From JASHPR01 sp963833885 (GTDB taxonomy: Bacteria > Actinomycetota > Actinomycetes > Streptosporangiales > Streptosporangiaceae): a stretch of DNA of 64,000 nucleotides. The translations under genes and the position numbers were made by a program. The stretch spans positions 1 to 64,000 of the forward strand of contig CAWHZU010000019.1 of the NCBI GenBank assembly GCA_963833885.1, given 5' to 3'. The notes under the pieces were generated by a model. The model was not told the DNA's origin. It searched no databases and saw only the letters and a list, made by a program, of their open reading frames with translations. This document shows, one piece after another, positions 44,441 through 52,613 of this stretch (its first letter is position 1; each line of letters begins with the position of its first letter).

Positions 44441-45016
44441 ATGCCGACAATGACCGAGACCGGCCGGCCGCTACGCGCCGACGCCCGCCGCAACCGCGAG
44501 AAGATCATGGCGTCCGCGGCCGAGCTGTTCGCCAGCCGGGGACACGAGGCGCAGATGGAAGAGATCGCCGCACGCTGCGGTCTCGGCATGGGGACGCTTT
44601 ACCGGCACTTCCCCAGCAAGCAGGCGCTGCTCACCGCGATGGTCCGCGAGCGCTTCCACGGAATGGCAGACCTCGCGCGCGCCGCCGAGCAGATCAGCGA
44701 CCCCGGCGAGTCGTTCGAGACACTGCTGCGCAGCTACCTCGAGGCCGCGGAGGGGGACGCCAGCTTCCAGCTCGCGCTCATGGGCGCCGGGGACGTCGAA
44801 TGGGCAGGCATCAAGCAGGAGAAAGACGAGTTCGGCGACGTCGCATCGCGCATCATCGAGCGCGCCGTCGCCGCCGGGGCGGTACGCGGCGACCTGACCT
44901 ACCCGGACTTCATTCTGCTCGCCCGCGGGGTCATGTCGACCATGCACTTCAAGCCCGCCGGGAACTCCGGCTGGCGCCGCCATCTCGAGCTGACCCTCGC
45001 CGGCGTCCGGGTCTAG
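44441..45016 (+). CDS. TetR family transcriptional regulator
   Basis: A 191-residue TetR regulator. The DNA-binding domain is clear: RNREKIMASAAELFASRGHEAQMEEIAARCGLGMGTLYRHFPSKQALLTAMV (residues about 18-70). The C-terminal helical part (FQLALMGAGDVEWAGIKQEKDEFGDVASRIIERAVAAGAVRGDL) is the ligand and dimer domain of the SACE_7040/TetR_C_33 type. It lacks a strong ribosome site; ATG 44441 and ATG 44450 are both possible. Its promoter and the divergent SDR promoter carry matching CGGAA palindromes, so it very likely represses both itself and the SDR. The ligand is unknown. Confidence 0.92.
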   Translation: MPTMTETGRPLRADARRNREKIMASAAELFASRGHEAQMEEIAARCGLGMGTLYRHFPSKQALLTAMVRERFHGMADLARAAEQISDPGESFETLLRSYLEAAEGDASFQLALMGAGDVEWAGIKQEKDEFGDVASRIIERAVAAGAVRGDLTYPDFILLARGVMSTMHFKPAGNSGWRRHLELTLAGVRV

Positions 45017-45060
45017 ACCCGCTCATTCCGGACCGGCCATCGCTGCGGCGCCGTCCCAGC

Positions 45061-45579
45061 CTAGAGCCACCCGAGGAAGCTCAGCACGTCCTGAGCCACG
45101 GCCCCGATGGGACGGTCGTTGCCGATGACCACATCCTCGACACCGGCACCCTCCGCCGCCGCGATTGCCGCCGCCGCCTCACGCAGATCGTCGCGGCGGC
45201 CGCTGGTGACATCGCTGGCCAGCCGCCGCTCGATGTCCGGCAGCGGGACCTCCAGGCGCACCACACGCAGCGGCAGCCCCACAGCCTCCCGTACGCTGCG
45301 CACCTCGTCGGGGCTGCGGACAAAGTAGGCGAGGACGAACAGCCGAATCCCGGCCCGCCGGTAGTTCGCCGCCACCGCCGACAGGTTCTGCAGCATCAGC
45401 CCGAATTCGGCCGCGCTGTCGTCGGCACCGGTGCCCCCCCAGCTCAGGTAGTCCAGGTCGAGCAGCGCGTACGGTTCGGCCCGCTGCTCGAGCAGATAGG
45501 CAATCTCCGCTGCGACGGCGCTCTTTCCCGACCCATATACGCCTGTCAGCAGGACACACTCAGCCCCGCAGGTATTCAC
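45061..45579 (-). CDS. P-loop nucleotide kinase-like protein
   Basis: A 172-residue P-loop protein. Walker A GVYGSGKS spans residues 13-20, and LLDLDYLSW near 40 provides the Asp of a kinase-type Walker B or substrate site. RLFVLAYFVRSPDEVRSVREAVGLPLRVVRLEVPL follows, ending in a helical region with IGNDRP, a motif like the NxDxS of small-molecule kinases. It is probably a kinase for a nucleotide, antibiotic or other small molecule. The likely start is at 45579. It converges with the TetR gene and is followed upstream by the SRPBCC gene on the same strand with a 61-bp gap. Confidence 0.75.
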   Translation of the reverse strand: MNTCGAECVLLTGVYGSGKSAVAAEIAYLLEQRAEPYALLDLDYLSWGGTGADDSAAEFGLMLQNLSAVAANYRRAGIRLFVLAYFVRSPDEVRSVREAVGLPLRVVRLEVPLPDIERRLASDVTSGRRDDLREAAAAIAAAEGAGVEDVVIGNDRPIGAVAQDVLSFLGWL

Positions 45580-45640
45580 CAGGCAAGATTAGGCCGATGC
45601 CGGCTCATGTACCGGGTCGGCGGCCGGCGCGGCAGGATCC

Positions 45641-46111
45641 TCAGCCGGCCGGCTGCGCTCGTTCTTCCAGAGTGGTCTTGAGCCAGGCGTTGCGCTGCCG
45701 AAGCAGGTGCGGCATGTAGTGACCGAGCACCAGGCTGCCGGCCAGGCACCCCAGCGGGCCGAACGGTGACTGGAAGTGCACGATGTCGATCATCCGGGTC
45801 TGGCCGTTCGCCAGAGGAGTGAACGTATGCTCGTGCTGCCAGCGCCGGAACGGGCCGTGCTGCTGCTCGTCGACGAACCGGCTCGGAGGCTGGCACTCGG
45901 TGATCGCCGACGTCATCCGGAACACGATGCCGAAATGACGGGCGCGCCAGGTGACCGAGTCTCCCAGCCGCATGACCCCGCTGGTCACTCCGCCGATCGC
46001 CCGCTCTTTCGATCCCTGCATCGAGGCGGCATGTGCGTCGACCGACAGCGACAGGCCGAAGCAGTCGCCGATCGGAGCCGCGATCACGGTCTCCAGGCGG
46101 ATCGAGCGCAT
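45641..46111 (-). CDS. SRPBCC (START-like) family protein
   Basis: A 156-residue lipid-binding-fold protein. MRSIRLETVIAAPIGDCFGLSLSVDAHAASM is the first strand and helix, and WRARHFGIVFRMTSAITECQPPSRFVDEQ and MIDIVHFQSPFGPLGCLAGSLVLGHYMPHLLRQRNAWLK give the characteristic ending with the long C-terminal helix. Members bind hydrophobic ligands or serve as cyclases; several are annotated as cell division inhibitors without good reason. It starts 5 bp after the stop of the upstream lipoprotein gene on the same strand (46116), so the pair may be co-transcribed. No active site can be read. Confidence 0.85.
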   Translation of the reverse strand: MRSIRLETVIAAPIGDCFGLSLSVDAHAASMQGSKERAIGGVTSGVMRLGDSVTWRARHFGIVFRMTSAITECQPPSRFVDEQQHGPFRRWQHEHTFTPLANGQTRMIDIVHFQSPFGPLGCLAGSLVLGHYMPHLLRQRNAWLKTTLEERAQPAG

Positions 46112-46115
46112 CCGG

Positions 46116-47333
46116 TCAGTCGGAGCAGGCCCCGCTGAACACCAAAGCGGTGCTGCGGTCGAGGTTCACGTACCAGTGGCCGGCCGTTCTGGTGGTTACC
46201 AGCCACTGAACGCTGCTGGGGCCCTGGGGGAACACCGGGATGTTCTGCCCGCCGAGGCTGGCCTGCGCCTTCACGGTGAACCGAACGCTGGCCGCGCGTT
46301 TCCCCGCTGGCTGTGCCGAGACGATCCGGAGCGAGGCGACGGTGATCTTGGGCCCTTTGCCAAGGAACGACCGGACGCATGAACGCTGGGCGGGTGGCAC
46401 CGTCCGCGCGACCGCCGCAGCGTTGTTGCGCCCCAGGGCCGACCAGAACGCGGTGACGGCCCGCTCGGCGGCAGCCGCCTGGGCGGCCGAGAGCGTTCCG
46501 GACACCTGCGGAGGACCCGAAGAGCCGCTGGCCGAACCGCTAGATTTTGCCAGCCCGCTGCTGATGACCTGGGACATGCTGGCGGTCTGCGACGCGGGCG
46601 GCGGCGAAACCCGGACCGGCACGCCGAAATCGTAGAAGTCGGTGACCTCAACCATCTGCGTTTTGGCCGACGCGCCCTCGCCGTCCGGCAGGTGCAGGGA
46701 TAGCTTCACCCGCCGCACCAGGTTCTGGCTGTCCACCCAGACATCGACGGGGATCGGCCCGCGGCCAAGACTGCTGGTGAATTCCCGGAAGCCCGCACGC
46801 TCCCGGCTCGGGACGCGGGCTGCAGCCTTCGCCGGGTCGATGTCCACGCGGAATCCGGTTACCTTCACGCCCCGGATAGTGGTGGGGCCCAGGCTCGTCA
46901 CGCTGGCGGAAACCGCCGTCAGCGACGCCAGCAGGTCCGCGGGATCGGTGCCGCCGAACGGGCCGAACAGGGAACTGTCGAGCCCGTCAGACGTCCCGGT
47001 ACCCAGCGCGATCCAGGATTTCCCATCAGGCATCGTCCCGTTGCCACTGGGAAGCTTGATGTATGCCGTCGGCGGTATGAAGATCTCCGTCATCGCCGTG
47101 GGATTCTGCATGCTGATCATGCCGCGGGAGTGCACGAAGTCGTACTCCCCCGTCGCGGTGTACGACACCGACATGCTCTGCATCTGCGTCGTCATGGTCA
47201 TCGAGATCTTGGCGGTCTGGCCGGCGGTACGGGTCACCGCGGCCGTGAGGTTGTCGGGCTCCGCCTTCGTGCCGCAGCCCGCGGCCAGCACCCCGACACT
47301 GACCAAAACGACCACATACCAGCCACGGCGCAT
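46116..47333 (-). CDS. Lipoprotein, LppX/LolA-like N-domain with NTF2-like tail
   Basis: A 405-residue lipoprotein. MRRGWYVVVLVSVGVLAAGC gives a signal with lipobox LAAGC, so it is anchored to the outer face of the membrane. Residues about 25-240 resemble the LppX/LprG/LolA-type half-barrel that binds lipids (TRTAGQTAKISMTMTTQM, YIKLPSGNGTMPDGKSWIALG). After a Ser/Gly-rich linker near 280 a second domain (AERAVTAFWSALGRNNAAAV, TVKAQASLGGQ) looks like an NTF2-type cone. ATG 47333 is used because GGGAG precedes it and the lipobox then lies correctly. Function is probably lipid or cell-wall related; it is followed by the SRPBCC gene. Confidence 0.8.
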   Translation of the reverse strand: MRRGWYVVVLVSVGVLAAGCGTKAEPDNLTAAVTRTAGQTAKISMTMTTQMQSMSVSYTATGEYDFVHSRGMISMQNPTAMTEIFIPPTAYIKLPSGNGTMPDGKSWIALGTGTSDGLDSSLFGPFGGTDPADLLASLTAVSASVTSLGPTTIRGVKVTGFRVDIDPAKAAARVPSRERAGFREFTSSLGRGPIPVDVWVDSQNLVRRVKLSLHLPDGEGASAKTQMVEVTDFYDFGVPVRVSPPPASQTASMSQVISSGLAKSSGSASGSSGPPQVSGTLSAAQAAAAERAVTAFWSALGRNNAAAVARTVPPAQRSCVRSFLGKGPKITVASLRIVSAQPAGKRAASVRFTVKAQASLGGQNIPVFPQGPSSVQWLVTTRTAGHWYVNLDRSTALVFSGACSD

Positions 47334-47581
47334 AGCGCTCCCGCCCTTCACCCCATTGCGTCGGCCCAACAGTGCCGTACCGGGTCCGGGCAAGCAACCC
47401 ATTTCGTTCTTTTTGGCCTTGAATCGGTTAGATGGCTGGTAGCGTGACCCGGTCTACGGCACGTATCAGGAGCTAAGTCGGCTGCTCTGCCTGAATGACG
47501 GCCGCCACGCCGGTTGCCTGGATCAGCAAATCCCAAGGTGGGCTCGCTGACCCTCTGCCATCGGCCTTGCCTGGGGGGAGC
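47334..47581. other. Divergent intergenic region
   Basis: This 248-bp gap lies between the minus-strand lipoprotein and the plus-strand membrane protein and should carry both promoters. It has an AT-richer tract near 47400-47440 (TTCTTTTTGGCCTTGAATCGG) but I could not settle on a -35/-10 pair. A frame starting at 47495 runs in phase with the membrane protein and may be an N-terminal extension. Confidence 0.35.
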
Positions 47582-48193
47582 ATGGGCTTCAATAGAAACA
47601 TCATTATTCAGGCCGATGTCGACAGGTATATGGATCCCGGCAGGAGGAACCCCAAAACCCTGACCGCGAATCCGCCGAGCGGGTTTGTCCCAGCCTTAGC
47701 GCCCGCTCATACAGTGCAGGCGGAGGCAGCTCCTGCGGGCGGGGTGGTCGCGGCGGCATCTGCTACTACAACTGCGCCGGGCGGCGTCGCCGTGCCCTCC
47801 GAGGACGACTACCTGACGAAGGTGGTCAAGTACATCCCCCCTGAGGTGCTCGCCGCCTACCTGTTCATGGCTGGTGTCATCGACAGCAACGTGACCAACA
47901 AGCATGACCACGCCATCTGGCTCGGTAGCCTGCTCGTCGGGGTTTTGGTATTGACGATCCCGTATGACCTGCAGGTCCTCAAAATCGTGCGCTGGTCGCA
48001 GATCGGTATGAGCGTGCTCGGTATGGCGGTGTATGTGTTTGCCGTGGGCGGCTGGTTCGCGACTACGACGTGGTACCACCAGTGGTACGCGAGCATCGTT
48101 GTTCCGCTCTTGGGGCTTGTAATCGCCATTCTTAAGCTTCCGCCACTGCCGGAGGATCCAAACGCGCCGCAACCCGCGGCCGCCAAAGGCTAG
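47582..48193 (+). CDS. Membrane protein, four helices, unrecognised
   Basis: A 203-residue membrane protein. The first about 85 residues are hydrophilic, Ala/Pro-rich and probably disordered (NPKTLTANPPSGFVPALAP). They are followed by YIPPEVLAAYLFMAGVID and three more hydrophobic segments (AIWLGSLLVGVLVLTIPYDL, GMSVLGMAVYVFAVGGWF, IVVPLLGLVIAILKL), and the protein ends in a short Pro-rich tail. I recognise no family, though similar YIPPEV...AAYL proteins occur as stand-alone genes in soil bacteria. ATG 47582 follows GGGGGGAGC; an upstream in-frame ATG at 47495 is possible. A small lipoprotein gene follows 80 bp later. Confidence 0.7.
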   Translation: MGFNRNIIIQADVDRYMDPGRRNPKTLTANPPSGFVPALAPAHTVQAEAAPAGGVVAAASATTTAPGGVAVPSEDDYLTKVVKYIPPEVLAAYLFMAGVIDSNVTNKHDHAIWLGSLLVGVLVLTIPYDLQVLKIVRWSQIGMSVLGMAVYVFAVGGWFATTTWYHQWYASIVVPLLGLVIAILKLPPLPEDPNAPQPAAAKG

Positions 48194-48273
48194 CGATTTG
48201 GCCCTCGGCGCCCTGAGGAACGAGGGCCGGAGCTGGCGCGTCCAAGCGGAAATCAAGCCGCGAGGAAAAGCTC

Positions 48274-48702
48274 ATGAGCCGACTGCAGGCAGTAACCGGC
48301 GTTGCTGCCATCGTGCTGCTGTCCGCCTGCGCGCCCGCCGTCGCGCGTGCCCCCGCCGTCGCGCGTGCCCCCGCCGTCGCGCATGCCCCCGCCGTCAGGC
48401 ATGCCCCTGCCAGCGGCACAGTCACCGGGAAGCTCCAAATCGAGGGAGGCCCGATCAGCCCGGGTGGACAGCAACCGGGTAAGCGGCCGGTGCCGGGCAC
48501 AGTACGGTTCACCAACACGCGCCAACACCGGGTCACGGTCCGCGTGGGCAACTCGGGTGCCTTCTCGGTCCAGCTGCCGCCCGGAACCTACGCCGTATGC
48601 TCGCGCTCGCCCGCAGCGCAAGGACCATGTTCCCAAGCCCGGCGGGTCACTGTTACAGCGCGGCATACCACCAAGATCGCTTTCACCTTCATCGTCCCGT
48701 AG
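48274..48702 (+). CDS. Small Ala/Pro-repeat lipoprotein
   Basis: A 142-residue exported lipoprotein with lipobox LLSAC (Cys19). It is followed by a run of hexapeptide repeats (APAVAR, APAVAR, APAVAH, APAVRH) that come from exact 18-bp DNA repeats. The rest, from about residue 47 (GTVTGKLQIEGGPIS), is a small beta-sandwich resembling carboxypeptidase-regulatory or bacterial Ig-like domains: VPGTVRFTNTRQHRVTVRVG, GAFSVQLPPGTYAVCSRSP and VTARHTTKIAFTFIVP. That pattern ('SGxFxxxLPPGTY') is common in surface proteins. The ribosome site is GAGGAAAAG. It follows the membrane protein and may be co-expressed. Confidence 0.8.
   Translation: MSRLQAVTGVAAIVLLSACAPAVARAPAVARAPAVAHAPAVRHAPASGTVTGKLQIEGGPISPGGQQPGKRPVPGTVRFTNTRQHRVTVRVGNSGAFSVQLPPGTYAVCSRSPAAQGPCSQARRVTVTARHTTKIAFTFIVP
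48331..48420 (+). repeat. 18-bp in-frame repeats in lipoprotein gene
   Basis: Units start at 48331, 48349, 48367, 48385 and 48403 (last one diverged). The core GCCCCCGCCGTC is identical in three. They encode a hexapeptide linker right after the lipid-anchoring cysteine. Copy number changes would alter only spacer length. Confidence 0.8.
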
Positions 48703-48849
48703 GCCCCCACCACCCAAGGCGTGCTCAGGGACGCTGTTGTCATGTTCGCGCATCGTCTCCCACCAGGGTGGTCAGGCCGAACCTTCACCTAGGTACCTCG
48801 GCGCGCTCCCACGGAGGCGGGCAGGCCCGCCCGTGTCAGAGACCTACTA

Positions 48850-49083
48850 ATGGTTGACTCGCGCGACGGCGCGCTGCGGGTAATCGAACAGTTGCAAGAT
48901 GACCTCGCCGACACCGGCGCCCACGAATGGGAGAACCCGAACCTCGAGCGCTTCCTCGACGCCCTGCACGGCTTCCTGGCCGACCTCGACGGCTACTACG
49001 CAGGTCGGGGACAACTGCCACCGGCCCAGCCAGACTGGCGCCTATTCGCTACGGTCTTGGCCGCAGCGACCGGGTATGAGTGA
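48850..49083 (+). CDS. DUF7660-like small protein
   Basis: A 77-residue acidic protein. EWENPNLERFLDALHGFLADLDGYYAGRGQ and a C-terminal PDWRLFATVLAAATGYE match the pattern of the DUF7660 family, small helical proteins found beside SMI1/KNR4-type genes, whose role is not known. The ATG at 48850 has no obvious Shine-Dalgarno. It is a single gene followed 100 bp later by the GNAT gene on the same strand. Confidence 0.7.
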   Translation: MVDSRDGALRVIEQLQDDLADTGAHEWENPNLERFLDALHGFLADLDGYYAGRGQLPPAQPDWRLFATVLAAATGYE

Positions 49084-49183
49084 GCTTCATCGCTGCAGAA
49101 GATGTCGAGTCCTCACCGATTGTCCGATGATGCTGGTATGTTCGCCCCGCTCATCGTCGCTGGACCAGGGTTGGAGGGTACTT

Positions 49184-49765
49184 GTGGCTGAGGTGGCGCT
49201 GCGGCCGATCGACGACTCCGACCTCGATGCCTTGTTCGAACAGATGCGGGATCCCGAGTCGGTCCGGATGGCCGCCTTCACGGCCGAAAATCCCGATGAC
49301 CGCACCGCGTTCGATGTCCACATGGCGAAGGTCCGGACGTTGCCAGAGGCGACCACCCGTGCGGTCACCGTCGATGGACGGCTCGTCGGCAGCATCGCCA
49401 GCTTCGTCGTTGATGGCGATACCGAGGTCACATACTGGATCGACAGGTCCTTCTGGGGGCAAGGCATCGCCGGCCAAGCGCTCGCCCTGCTCCTGGAATC
49501 GGCTCGCGTGCGGCCCCTGTTCGCCCGCGCCGCGAGTGACAATGTGAGATCGCTCAAGGTATTGCAGAGGGCAGGATTCGCGATCATAGGCACGGCGATC
49601 TCGTTCGCCAACGCGCGAAACAAGGAGATCGAGGAAACGATCCTGCGCCTCGACGAGCCCGCGAAGTCCGCGCCACCCGATGCGTCGAGCGGGGACAGGC
49701 AGATCACAGGCATAACATGCAGATCCGGATCACCGGCTGAAGTACCGGAAGCTAGCGCCCATTAG
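49184..49765 (+). CDS. GNAT family N-acetyltransferase
   Basis: A 193-residue RimJ/RimL-type acetyltransferase. VALRPIDDSDLDALFEQMRDPESVRMAAF is the first strand-helix unit, VTYWIDRSFWGQGIAGQALALLLESA carries the acetyl-CoA pyrophosphate loop (QGIAGQA), and ASDNVRSLKVLQRAGFAIIGT is the fourth-motif ending. It should acetylate a protein N-terminus or a small amine. GTG 49184 is selected because GGAGGG lies eight bases upstream; the longer reading is in the wrong composition. The C-terminal 35 residues after LRLDEP are extra to the fold. It converges with a YjbR gene. Confidence 0.88.
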   Translation: MAEVALRPIDDSDLDALFEQMRDPESVRMAAFTAENPDDRTAFDVHMAKVRTLPEATTRAVTVDGRLVGSIASFVVDGDTEVTYWIDRSFWGQGIAGQALALLLESARVRPLFARAASDNVRSLKVLQRAGFAIIGTAISFANARNKEIEETILRLDEPAKSAPPDASSGDRQITGITCRSGSPAEVPEASAH

Positions 49766-49770
49766 GATCG

Positions 49771-50166
49771 CTAGCGGTTGAGGTACTGTCCCGCGAGCTT
49801 GGGCGGGGCGGAGGCCAGCCAGCCGTCGGCGATCGCCTCGCGCAGTGCCTTCTCGGTGACCAGCCGCAGCTGGATAAGTATGGCCGAGTATCCGTCGAAG
49901 TGCGGGATCGTGAAGAAGGCGTCCGGATGCGCGGCAAGCACGGCTTCCTTCTCGCCGAGATCCTCGACGCGCACCGCCAGGATCGGCCCTTCGGGAGGCG
50001 TCTGGTCGCCGAACCGCCTGATGTCCGCCTTGCTGAACGGCCGGTCCCACGCGAACGCCTTGCCCGCCACGAACCAGGTGCGGTTACCGTGCCGCTCACC
50101 TTCGGTGACCTCGGGCAGCTCGCAGGCCAGCCGGGTCACGTCGTCGAGAGTTGCCACACCCAGCAC
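49771..50166 (-). CDS. YjbR/MmcQ family protein
   Basis: A 131-residue protein with the CyaY-like MmcQ/YjbR fold. The sequence LACELPEVTEGERHGNRTWFVAGKAFAW and VRVEDLGEKEAVLAAHPDAFFTIPHFDGYSAILIQL, ending in helices LVTEKALREAIADGWLASAPPKLA, is the canonical pattern. Members may bind DNA, but no function is established. The start at 50166 could be later, at GVATLDDV. It is divergent from the cold-shock gene across 78 bp. Another YjbR-type gene lies at 61264, so the window has two. Confidence 0.88.
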   Translation of the reverse strand: MLGVATLDDVTRLACELPEVTEGERHGNRTWFVAGKAFAWDRPFSKADIRRFGDQTPPEGPILAVRVEDLGEKEAVLAAHPDAFFTIPHFDGYSAILIQLRLVTEKALREAIADGWLASAPPKLAGQYLNR

Positions 50167-50244
50167 CGTACCGCCCTGGCTGGTACAGGGCCGTTACGCG
50201 GCACCGCGCTGGCATCGGGGGCGGGGCGCGGGCATAATCGGCCC

Positions 50245-50496
50245 GTGCCGAAGAGGTCTTCCGAGCGGACGGAACGGGCATCGGGCGTGGTCAAGTCGTT
50301 CGACCCCGATGAAGGCTGGGGCGTGATCGAGGCACCTGAGGTTCCAGGCGGCTGCTTCGTCCATTTCGCCAATATCCAGATGGCTGGGTACCGCGAGCTC
50401 GAGGCCGGCCAGCGCGTGCACTTTACGTTTGAGCGACCCGGCTTCTTGCAGGATGGCTGCGCATACCGCGCTCTGGCGGTCTGGCCGGACGGCTGA
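50245..50496 (+). CDS. Cold-shock domain protein
   Basis: An 83-residue single-domain protein with an OB-fold cold-shock domain: GVVKSFDPDEGWGVIEAPEVPGGCFVHFANIQMAGYRELEAGQRVHFTFERPGF. The RNP1-like GWGVIE and RNP2-like FVHFANI motifs are present, although the aromatic Phe of canonical KGFGFI is replaced by Trp. It differs from the usual CspA proteins in its GGCF insertion, as in a divergent actinobacterial group. It would bind single-stranded RNA or DNA. The GTG start at 50245 follows a CATAAT -10-like element but no strong ribosome site. Confidence 0.85.
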   Translation: MPKRSSERTERASGVVKSFDPDEGWGVIEAPEVPGGCFVHFANIQMAGYRELEAGQRVHFTFERPGFLQDGCAYRALAVWPDG

Positions 50497-50541
50497 TCGG
50501 GCCGAATTTCGGTTGCCCTGGCGAGTTGCCCGGGGCAGCCT

Positions 50542-51051
50542 GTGATGGTGATCGATCCGGCGATCGAGAGCCACTATGGCACCGGCTATGAGCGGACCCG
50601 CCTCTTTCCCGGCGGCAGGCCATCGCTGGAGTTCGTCAGGTCGATGGAGCTCCTGGAGCGGCTGCTGCCCGCGCCGCCCGCACGGGTACTCGATGTCGGA
50701 GGCGGCCCGGGACCGTACGCAGTGCCGCTGGCCCAGCGCGGGTACCGGGTACACGTGGTGGATCCGATGCCGCTGCACATCGAACAGGCACGCCGGGTGC
50801 TGACCGCCGGCGGACGGCTGATGGCGATGGCGGTATGCCGCTTCGCCTCGCTGCTGGACGGGCTTTACCGGGACTGGCTCGACGATCCGGGCTTCCGGCC
50901 GATCGTGGACCAGGACCTGGCAGATGGGCAGCATCGCAACCCCGATCCGGTGGGCAGGCCGGAGTTCTTCACCACCGCTGGAGTGCCCTGCCGACGGCAC
51001 CTCGCGGCACGCGGACGGAAGGGCTCCATCCAAGGTGAGGCAGGGCCTTAA
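50542..51051 (+). pseudogene. SAM methyltransferase remnant with internal deletion
   Basis: The frame starts like a class I methyltransferase (IESHYGTGYERTRLF, RVLDVGGGPGPYAVPLAQRGYRVHVVDPMPLHIEQAR) and then jumps directly to RVLTAGGRLMAMAVCRFASLLDGLYRDWLDDPGF, which in relatives comes some 60-80 residues later. The SAM-contact and 'LLGPLYHL' core is therefore missing, apparently deleted between two ARR-like sequences. The 3' end also departs from the family after GRPEFFTTA, suggesting a frameshift near 50985. Intact relatives are about 270 residues; this reads 169. Not expected to be active. An intact, different methyltransferase follows. Confidence 0.75.
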
Positions 51052-51090
51052 CGAGGCTCTGGTGCTGGGATTGGCAGATTGATTGGCAGG

Positions 51091-51756
51091 ATGGGCCAGG
51101 TGGCGAATTCCGATGACATGGTCGAGCGGGCACGGCAGCGGGACCTTGTCCGCCGCGGCTACGACGCCATCTCGCTGGCATACCGCAGCGACGACGGCGC
51201 CGCGGCGGCTTCCTCCGCCGAGGACGTCAGCCGCTATGCGGGCTGGACGGCGGAACTGGCTGGCAGGCTGAAAGCCGGCGCCCGGGTCGTGGATCTGGGC
51301 TGCGGAGCGGGGATACCGGCAACCCGTGAGCTGGCCAGCCACGGGCTGCAGGTGCTCGGCGTGGACTTCTCAGCCGTCCAGCTGCGCCGGGCTCACCAGC
51401 TCGCCCCCGCGGCCCGGTTCGTGCAGGCTGACATGACGGCGTTCGGTTTGCAGCCAGCCAGCGTCGACGCCGTGGTTTCCTTCTACGCCCTGATCCACCT
51501 GCCGCTCGCCGACCAGCGGGCACTGTTCCCACGCGTGCGCGAATGGATCCGCCCGGACGGCTACTTCCTGGCCATCGTCGGGGCCGGCAGATGGACCGGA
51601 ACTGAGCAGTATCTCGGCGCCGACATGTTCTGGGATCACGCGGACACCGCCACCTACCTGCGCTGGCTACCCGAAGCTCAGCTCACACCCATCTGGGACC
51701 GGTTCGTCCCCGAAGGCGACAGCGGGCACAGCCTCATCCTCGCCCAGGCAACTTAA
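51091..51756 (+). CDS. Class I SAM-dependent methyltransferase
   Basis: A 221-residue methyltransferase. VVDLGCGAGIPATRELASHGLQVLGVDFSAVQLRRAHQ holds motif I and the acidic end of strand 2; FVQADMTAFGLQPASVDAVVSFYALIHLPLADQRALF covers the SAM-adenine and motif IV region. The enzyme resembles UbiE/COQ5-like and polyketide methyltransferases; the methyl acceptor is unknown. ATG 51091 is used; TTG 51079 and GTG 51100 are also in frame and none has a strong ribosome site. It ends 50 bp before the DinB gene. It is unrelated in detail to the methyltransferase remnant just upstream. Confidence 0.87.
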   Translation: MGQVANSDDMVERARQRDLVRRGYDAISLAYRSDDGAAAASSAEDVSRYAGWTAELAGRLKAGARVVDLGCGAGIPATRELASHGLQVLGVDFSAVQLRRAHQLAPAARFVQADMTAFGLQPASVDAVVSFYALIHLPLADQRALFPRVREWIRPDGYFLAIVGAGRWTGTEQYLGADMFWDHADTATYLRWLPEAQLTPIWDRFVPEGDSGHSLILAQAT

Positions 51757-51806
51757 AACCGACTCAGGACTCCCCGCTCGCAGCGTGAGCCCGGGAAGGA
51801 GAAGTC

Positions 51807-52565
51807 ATGGCAACCTTCACCAGTCTTGACGACCTGCAGGGAGCGGAGTTCGTCGACGCGAACCTGCATGGTGCCCGGTTCTGCAGGGCCGACCTCTCCG
51901 GCGTCGTGATGCGCGCGGTCGACGTGCAGGGGGCGGACATCGACGCACCATTTCTGTTCAGGGGTGAGGCCTCCTTGCGCGTCAACAGCGTGGACGTGAT
52001 CCCGCTGGTCGAGGCGGAGCTCAACCGCCGCTTTCCCGGCCGCGCCAGCCGGCGCGCCACGGACCCGGATGGCCTGCGCGAGGCCTGGGCCGCGCTCGAG
52101 CGGACGTGGGCGGCCACCCTCGAGCGCGTCGCGGCGATGCCGGCTGGCACGGTCGATGTTTCGGTAGACGGCGAGTGGTCGTTCGCGCAGACGCTGCGGC
52201 ACCTGGTCATGGCCACCGACACATGGCTGGGCCGGGCGATCCTGGGCTTCGAGCAGCCGTTTCACCCCATCGGCCAGCCCAACGCCGAGTACGAGACCGA
52301 CGGCAACGACATGTCGGTCTTCGCGACGGTTACACCGTCATACGCCGACGTGCTCGAGGTCCGGGCGGGCCACGTCGCCATGGTGCGCGACTTCCTCGCC
52401 ACCGTCACGTCAGACGACCTGGCCACGACACGCAAGAACCCGTGGGCATCCGAATACCCCGAGACCGTCTTGTCTTGTCTGCACGTGATCCTGCAGGAGG
52501 AGTGGGAGCACCACCGCTACGCCGTCCGCGATCTCGACGCGATTGACGCGGCGTCCGGCGCATGA
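51807..52565 (+). CDS. DinB family protein with pentapeptide-like N-terminus
   Basis: A 252-residue protein. Residues about 8-50 resemble pentapeptide repeats (LDDLQGAEFVDANLHGARFCRADLSGVVMRAVDVQGADI). The rest is a DinB four-helix bundle, with metal-type histidines in WSFAQTLRHLVMATDTWLGRAILG and LSCLHVILQEEWEHHRYAVRD. In actinobacteria such proteins are thought to be thiol (mycothiol)-dependent transferases or isomerases. The N-terminal fusion is known in this subgroup. The ATG follows GGGAAGGAGAAGTC. It is a plus-strand gene convergent with the GYD-domain gene. Confidence 0.85.
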   Translation: MATFTSLDDLQGAEFVDANLHGARFCRADLSGVVMRAVDVQGADIDAPFLFRGEASLRVNSVDVIPLVEAELNRRFPGRASRRATDPDGLREAWAALERTWAATLERVAAMPAGTVDVSVDGEWSFAQTLRHLVMATDTWLGRAILGFEQPFHPIGQPNAEYETDGNDMSVFATVTPSYADVLEVRAGHVAMVRDFLATVTSDDLATTRKNPWASEYPETVLSCLHVILQEEWEHHRYAVRDLDAIDAASGA

Positions 52566-52613
52566 GCCCAGGTCAGGGCCAGGAGCTGCTGGAGGCTTGC
52601 AGGGTTCCGGCTA

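Noticed and set aside
48331..48420. Regular GC-rich repeats that could suggest a CRISPR array
   Set aside because: The unit is 18 bp without spacers, lies in frame inside a lipoprotein gene and encodes a hexapeptide linker. The same holds for 35649 and 58351.
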